A program made the translations under genes and the position numbers. From Castor canadensis (taxonomy: Eukaryota; Chordata; Mammalia; Rodentia; Castoridae), in the NCBI RefSeq assembly GCF_047511655.1, contig NC_133392.1, forward strand, positions 27,480,001-27,544,000: 64,000 nucleotides of DNA, given 5' to 3'. Under the pieces are notes generated by a model. That model was not told the DNA's origin, did not search any database, and was given only the letters and a program-made list of their open reading frames with translations. Positions 63,576 to 64,000 of the stretch are shown here, in pieces (positions within the stretch are counted from its first letter, which is position 1; each line of letters starts with the position of its first letter).

Positions 63576-64000
63576 GAAGCAACTTACTTTGAATCTTTAG
63601 CTTGGCCTTCCAGGATGGCAAATGCCCGTTTTTCATCCATTCTCCCCCTTTATTTAATAAAGAATAAATAAGGAAGTATAGACATAGGGGAAATAATGAG
63701 TTCCATTTTGGCTATGTCAAGCAAGAGACACAGGATATGTGAGTGAAACTGTCAAACAAGTTGTACAACTTAGAGTATACAACTCTGAAGTTCAAAAGAG
63801 ATGCTAGTGCAAGTGACAAATTCCAGTCACATTGCTAACTGGAGTTGACCAGGATAGATTATACATATAGCCAGTGATGGCTAGTAGTGAGTGATATTCT
63901 GTCTTTGTCATTTATTCAATGTGCCTGTGTTGAGTGATATACTTTCTTTAACAAGCAATGAAGTTTCCCTTTTCAATTTACCTAATTCTATTTATTTTTT

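Larger units (their letters stand above)
59341..64000 (+). other. ARMH3: ARMH3 intron 5 (continues past the window)
   Basis: Donor GTGAGG at 59341. No further ARMH3 exon is seen before the end of the window. The intron is mostly repeats: SINEs, an old L1 3' region, L2 and a young L1 stub. Confidence 0.75.

Overview
The window is nuclear DNA from a placental mammal, almost certainly a rodent. It carries three spliced or single-exon vertebrate genes with CpG-rich promoters and a very dense load of SINEs. The SINEs are ID elements, B1-like elements, and a composite element that joins a 7SL/B1-like head to a tRNA-derived tail. That composite type, an L1 subfamily with a G-rich 3' end, and a rodent-like long form of HPS6 point to the beaver / kangaroo-rat / gopher branch (Castorimorpha). 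I favour a beaver, but this is inferred from repeat style and is not proven.

Layout. 1-9.5 kb: LDB1 on + (noncoding exon ending at 1835, ten exons from 4416 to the stop codon at 7842, 3' UTR to a probable end near 9.45 kb). 9.5-34.6 kb: a 25 kb gene-free interval of unique DNA, SINEs, an L1 3' end, MIR and L2 remnants, an MLT1-type LTR and a U6 pseudogene. 34,652-37,069: intronless HPS6 on -, with a GC-rich promoter to about 37.4 kb. 37.4-42.8 kb: a short spacer holding two LTR-like elements. 42.8 kb to the end: the 5' part of ARMH3 (C10orf76) on +, with a CpG-island first exon, an intron of about 11 kb, and coding exons at 54.5, 57.4, 57.6 and 59.2 kb. The rest of ARMH3 lies beyond the window. 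The order and orientation ARMH3 - HPS6 - LDB1 (HPS6 head-to-head with ARMH3, tail-to-tail with LDB1) match human 10q24.32 read in reverse.

The three genes do not form a pathway. LDB1 is a nuclear adaptor for LIM-homeodomain and LMO proteins. HPS6 is a subunit of the BLOC-2 trafficking complex. ARMH3 is a Golgi/PI4KB-GBF1-associated armadillo-like protein. Their neighbourhood is conserved synteny.

No previously undescribed gene system is evident. The points most worth a second look are: the C-terminal extension of HPS6; a compact ARMH3 promoter with TCTCGCGA, ETS and two ZNF143-type motifs; a four-codon upstream ORF in the LDB1 leader; a tandem splice donor in LDB1; a four-layer nest of L1, SINE, U6 and SINE; SINEs with several B1-like monomers; a poly(A)-tailed insert inside an MLT1 LTR; an unidentified coding-like segment in ARMH3 intron 1; and a perfect 14-bp inverted repeat beyond the HPS6 3' end. 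Repeat boundaries are read by eye and are good to roughly 5-20 bases.
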